Source: JANQPX01 sp965222015 (GTDB lineage: Bacteria; Pseudomonadota; Alphaproteobacteria; Geminicoccales; Geminicoccaceae). Taken from it: a stretch of DNA of 64,000 bases. The position numbers and the translations under genes were made by a program. Each line of letters starts with the position of its first letter. Positions within the stretch are counted from its first letter, which is position 1. The stretch lies in contig CBDCTL010000008.1 of assembly GCA_965222015.1 (NCBI GenBank), positions 150,531 through 214,530 on the forward strand, given 5' to 3'. Under the pieces are notes generated by a model. The model saw only the letters and a program-made list of their open reading frames with translations, did no database searches and was not told the origin of the DNA. Below, piece after piece: positions 62,980 through 64,000 of the stretch.

Positions 62980-64000
62980 TTGAGTCCTTTCGAGCCTACG
63001 CCGGAGGTTACAGCACTCGCAGACTGGCTCTGCGAGCGCGGGCTCCTGCGCGTCACCCTCGAAGAACTGATGGAAGGCTTCTGCGAACGTCTCACGGATA
63101 TCGGCGTTCCCCTCATGCGCGGCTTCATGACAGCGCGGACGCTGCACCCGCGCATTTCCAGCCTCGGCTGCGCCTGGCGGCCTGAAGAGGGAATCACGTT
63201 CGATGTCTATATCTACCGGCCCGAGCCGAGCGAAGCCTACCTGCGGAGTCCGTTCAGGCGCATCGAGGAGCTGGACCTGTACGATCTCCGCGTCCCGCTG
63301 GCGGGCGATGAGCCGAGCGAATTTCCGGTCTGCGAGGAGCTCCGCCAGGAAGGTGCCACCGACTACCTCGCCCATCTGACCCGGTTCGGACGGGATGGCA
63401 GGCCGGACGGCAAGACCGGCGTGATGTCGTCCTGGGCGACGGCGAGACCGGGAGGCTTCGACGACAGCGAAATCGCGATCCTCCGCTATACCGTCCCCAG
63501 GCTGGGCATGGCCGTGCAGACCCGGATCTCCCAGGACATCAGCATCAACGTCCTGGACACCTATGTCGGCAGCGAGGCGGGCAAGCTCATCCTGGACGGC
63601 GAAATTCGAAGGGGCAGCCTCGAAGTGATTTCGGCCGTCATCCTGCTCGCCGATCTTCGCGGCTTCACCGCCATGTCGGAGCGCGCCGAACGTTCCGACC
63701 TGATCGACATCCTGAACCAGATTTTCGATTGCCTGGTCGGACCGATCGTCGATCGCGGCGGCAATGTTTTGAAATTCCTCGGCGACGGCCTGCTCGCGAC
63801 CTTTCCCCTGGATGACGCATGCGCCTCGGATTCCTGCGAAAAGGCACTGGACGCGGCGGCGGAAAGTTTGAGACGGATCGCCGAGCTGAAGCGGCGGCGC
63901 ATCACCGCAGGCCAGGCGGTCATGGATCTCGACATCGCGCTGCATCTCGGCGACGTCTATTGGGGCAATGTCGGCAGCGAGGAACGTCTCGATTTCACAG
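62980..64000 (+). CDS. Class III adenylate/guanylate cyclase, incomplete at window end
   Basis: From a TTG at 62980 (AGGA at 62967-62970) the open frame runs past 64000. The first 210 residues form a sensory-like N-terminal region (SPFEPTPEVTALADWLCERGLLRVTLEELMEGFCERL, then WRPEEGITFDVYIYRPEPSEAYLRSPF) of the type often seen before bacterial cyclase domains. The catalytic domain starts ILLADLRGFTAMSERAE (Asp225 as metal ligand) and continues NVLKFLGDGLLATFP (Asp269), DIALHLGDVYWGNVGS. The C-terminal end is outside the window. It makes cyclic AMP or cyclic GMP. Confidence 0.9.
   Translation, partial: MSPFEPTPEVTALADWLCERGLLRVTLEELMEGFCERLTDIGVPLMRGFMTARTLHPRISSLGCAWRPEEGITFDVYIYRPEPSEAYLRSPFRRIEELDLYDLRVPLAGDEPSEFPVCEELRQEGATDYLAHLTRFGRDGRPDGKTGVMSSWATARPGGFDDSEIAILRYTVPRLGMAVQTRISQDISINVLDTYVGSEAGKLILDGEIRRGSLEVISAVILLADLRGFTAMSERAERSDLIDILNQIFDCLVGPIVDRGGNVLKFLGDGLLATFPLDDACASDSCEKALDAAAESLRRIAELKRRRITAGQAVMDLDIALHLGDVYWGNVGSEERLDFT

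Overview
The window reads as chromosome of a GC-rich alphaproteobacterium. The evidence is a complex I accessory subunit of the NDUFA12 type, a B12-dependent ribonucleotide reductase, the small families DUF1127, DUF1244 and DUF1289, TRAP transporters, and TTG/GTG starts next to purine-rich ribosome sites. I cannot name genus or family from sequence alone. I see no tRNA, rRNA or CRISPR array. The window holds 48 protein genes or gene remnants, most of them housekeeping or transport.

1-8 kb: the start of a UvrD-type helicase (minus strand, cut by the window edge); a TRAP transporter dctP / dctQ-dctM followed by a malonyl-CoA ligase (matB-like) broken by two frameshifts, which together suggest malonate uptake and activation; a Lon-like protease; a cytochrome c. 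8.5-18.3 kb: an AT-rich leader followed by an SGNH-like protein and an MBOAT O-acyltransferase, then RecD2, an LTA-synthase-like phosphatase/phosphoglycerol transferase with a GDPD-type phosphodiesterase, an inositol-phosphatase family protein and a VOC protein. 18.3-26.2 kb: pqiABC (intermembrane lipid transport) and an RND efflux pump with its adaptor. 26.5-36.2 kb: Ppx/GppA, an SLC13 transporter with TrkA-C domains, DUF1289, an MttB-family methyltransferase, a glycosyltransferase, a 5'-nucleotidase-like lipoprotein and a YihU-like sulfolactaldehyde reductase.

36-50 kb: a tryptophan-2-monooxygenase-like flavin oxidase bracketed by copies of a palindromic repeat, a VOC protein, a voltage-gated K+ channel, a DUF1127/LysR divergent pair, the NDUFA12-type protein, nrdJ with a candidate NrdR operator and a strong terminator, and an overlapping trio N-formylglutamate amidohydrolase-like / YbdK / DUF1244. 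50-57 kb is the accessory part: a divergent penicillin-binding protein, an IS1182-family element, a truncated secreted-protein gene, and a decayed IS701-family element inside a perfect 109-base inverted repeat. 57-64 kb: exonuclease III, a sulfur-transfer group (arylsulfotransferase-like protein, two membrane proteins, PAPS-type sulfotransferase), a HAD hydrolase and an adenylate cyclase running off the window.

The least explained signal is the dispersed palindrome of about 77 bases (about 1753, 36409, 36903 and 39117, with a half copy at 57171). It lies in the same orientation in every copy and keeps G-U-compatible changes in its stem, so it could be a structured RNA element or a small non-autonomous mobile element. 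The other main leads are the sulfotransferase group at 58.3-61.9 kb and the divergent PBP.
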